Shown in pieces: positions 6,676 to 7,253 of a DNA stretch of 7,253 bases. The notes below the pieces were generated by a model. That model saw only the letters and a list, made by a program, of their open reading frames with translations, did no database searches and had not been told where the DNA came from. The stretch covers positions 1-7,253 of the forward strand of contig JAISWY010000094.1 in NCBI GenBank assembly GCA_031270925.1. Reading direction: 5' to 3'. Every line of letters starts with the position of its first letter. Positions within the stretch are counted from its first letter, which is position 1. Source of the DNA: Candidatus Symbiothrix sp. Lineage in GTDB: Bacteria > Bacteroidota > Bacteroidia > Bacteroidales > Azobacteroidaceae. A program made the translations under genes and the position numbers.

Positions 6676-6705
6676 CAAAGATAATTCATTTTTCGTTTAT
6701 ATCAA
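6676..6705 (-). promoter_or_regulatory. Leftward promoter-like site behind the accessory gene pair
   Basis: Minus-strand TTG (6705-6703), 19-bp spacer, TATCTTTG (6683-6676): a good Bacteroidota promoter pattern. It starts immediately after the TGA of the 59-codon gene and points to the tRNA terminator. No convincing gene lies in front of it, only a 44-codon ORF. It may serve a small RNA, or be the remains of a promoter for a lost gene. Confidence 0.5.
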
Positions 6706-6885
6706 TCATTCCTGATTAAAAACTATCGGTATCCAATCCTTAATATTGATATTGAACACAATCTTTTTGCTTAACAACGATATATCGTTGTCGTCGATGT
6801 ACCCTTTTTTCAGGATATTCAACAGCAACAGTTTTGTACCTCTGTCTAAATATCGTTTGCCGTCTGTTATTTCCAATCTATTCAT
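6706..6885 (-). CDS. Hypothetical 59-residue protein, coupled to the DUF5681 gene
   Basis: Unrecognised small protein. The ATG at 6885 overlaps the stop of the upstream gene by eight bases (ATGAATAG), a layout typical of translational coupling, and gives 59 residues beginning MNRLEITDGKRYLDRGTKL. An ATG eight codons earlier (6909) is possible but would deepen the overlap to 32 bases, so 6885 is preferred. The sequence is a mix of charged and aliphatic residues (LLLLNILKKGYIDDNDISLL) with a hydrophobic tail (VFNINIKDWIPIVFNQE). No transmembrane helix, signal peptide or cysteine motif is seen. An 18-bp perfect palindrome lies within it. The tight coupling suggests it acts with the DUF5681 protein. 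The function is unknown. Confidence 0.6.
   Translation of the reverse strand: MNRLEITDGKRYLDRGTKLLLLNILKKGYIDDNDISLLSKKIVFNINIKDWIPIVFNQE
6774..6791. repeat. 18-bp perfect palindrome inside the 59-residue gene
   Basis: ACAACGATATATCGTTGT is its own reverse complement over all 18 bases, and symmetry ends directly outside it. It lies in codons for DNDISLL of the small gene. It could be a dimeric regulator site or simply chance. Confidence 0.6.
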
Positions 6886-7177
6886 TTTCCAAGTCTTTTG
6901 TAAGTTCATTAATTACTCTGTCTAATTGCTCATCGGATAACTTTTCAAGTTCTATTTTAGCCTCAACGCTTTGCATTTTGGGGATTGCATAAGCAAACAT
7001 CTTTTCAAATAATGCAACCCGCTGTTGAGGCTCTAAACGCTTCAAATCGCTTTCAAACTGTTTCCGGTTGCTGTTCAACAAATCGTTTATCCACGTTCTT
7101 AAATTGGTGGTTGCTTTGTTGGGTGTTCCCTTTGGTCGCCCTTTGGGGTTTCCTGTCTGTCCTTTTTTCTGTGCCAT
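6878..7177 (-). CDS. DUF5681-type small protein, mobile-element associated
   Basis: A 99-residue protein. The N-terminus KKGQTGNPKGRPKGTPNKAT (residues 4-23) matches the GNPxGRPKGxxNK signature I associate with DUF5681, a domain found in phages and other mobile DNA, often near packaging genes. The precise role is not established. KGRPKG resembles an AT-hook core, so DNA binding is a reasonable inference. The rest appears helical: TTNLRTWINDLLNSNRKQF, then PQQRVALFEKMFAYAIPKM, and an acidic end EKLSDEQLDRVINELTKDL. The middle and end recall small-terminase-like helical proteins, but I cannot confirm that. The ATG at 7177 is the only sensible start and has no Shine-Dalgarno sequence. The gene is more AT-rich than the housekeeping genes to its left. 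A 59-residue gene overlaps its stop by eight bases. No large terminase, portal or integrase is visible, so the context beyond the right edge matters. Confidence 0.75.
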   Translation of the reverse strand: MAQKKGQTGNPKGRPKGTPNKATTNLRTWINDLLNSNRKQFESDLKRLEPQQRVALFEKMFAYAIPKMQSVEAKIELEKLSDEQLDRVINELTKDLENE

Positions 7178-7253
7178 GTCAAAATATGTTTTTTAATGTT
7201 GTTTTCATATTGTTAATGTATTAAGATTGATAAAAACCTGTTTCATGCCGGAA
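7178..7253. other. Leader or upstream-gene tail before the DUF5681 gene
   Basis: AT-rich, with no match to TAnnTTTG on the minus strand. Reading leftward from the edge, one frame runs SGMKQVFINLNTLTI to a TGA at about 7204. That stop overlaps (ATGA) a nine-codon frame MKTTLKNIF, which stops two bases (CATG junction) before the DUF5681 start. This could be the 3' end of an upstream gene outside the window plus a chance mini-ORF, or leader peptides. Nothing else is seen. Confidence 0.3.

Overview
The window reads as chromosomal DNA of a Bacteroidota bacterium, most likely Bacteroidales. Genes lack Shine-Dalgarno sequences and have A-rich leaders. Several are preceded by the phylum's promoter signature (TTG or TTTG near -33, TAnnTTTG near -7). 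The proteins (GalE, TrxB, a long-type branched-chain aminotransferase, a MetRS with fused tRNA-binding domain, and a Maf protein) also look Bacteroidales-like. This assignment is inference, because no database search was possible.

Layout. Positions 1-5732 are core housekeeping DNA. trxB and then galE (cut by the left window edge) run leftward, 11 bp apart, and are probably co-transcribed. ilvE runs rightward from a divergent promoter region shared with trxB. It converges on metG, with only 16 bp between the stop codons. metG and maf both run leftward, and metG has its own very clear promoter in the 64-bp gap behind maf. Positions 5733-6298 hold no intact gene. They contain the remains of a small leftward gene that needs a frameshift, and perhaps a stop-codon readthrough, to be read. 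Positions 6278-6552 form a rightward tRNA unit: promoter, tRNA-Gly(GCC), tRNA-Leu(UAA) and a strong intrinsic terminator. Beyond it the DNA becomes visibly more AT-rich and accessory. It contains a leftward pair of small overlapping genes, a DUF5681-type protein and an unknown 59-residue protein, plus a further leftward promoter-like site with a tiny ORF. The position just 3' of a tRNA-Leu gene suggests the edge of an integrated element, but no integrase or att repeat is visible.

Main discovery candidate. metG contains a 69-bp palindromic repeat (3483-3551), exactly 23 codons long, inserted in frame in the linker before the C-terminal tRNA-binding domain. It has 12-bp terminal inverted repeats (11 matches) and two internal 8-bp hairpins closed by an outer stem, so it could fold as a three-way junction. 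Its translated residues (RHCE...NSRRND) resemble the translation of dispersed intergenic REP/MITE-like repeats. The situation parallels the Rickettsia palindromic elements that invade coding genes. Secondary points are the degraded gene at 5814-6223, sequence oddities in the tRNA-Leu, and the tRNA-flanking accessory genes.
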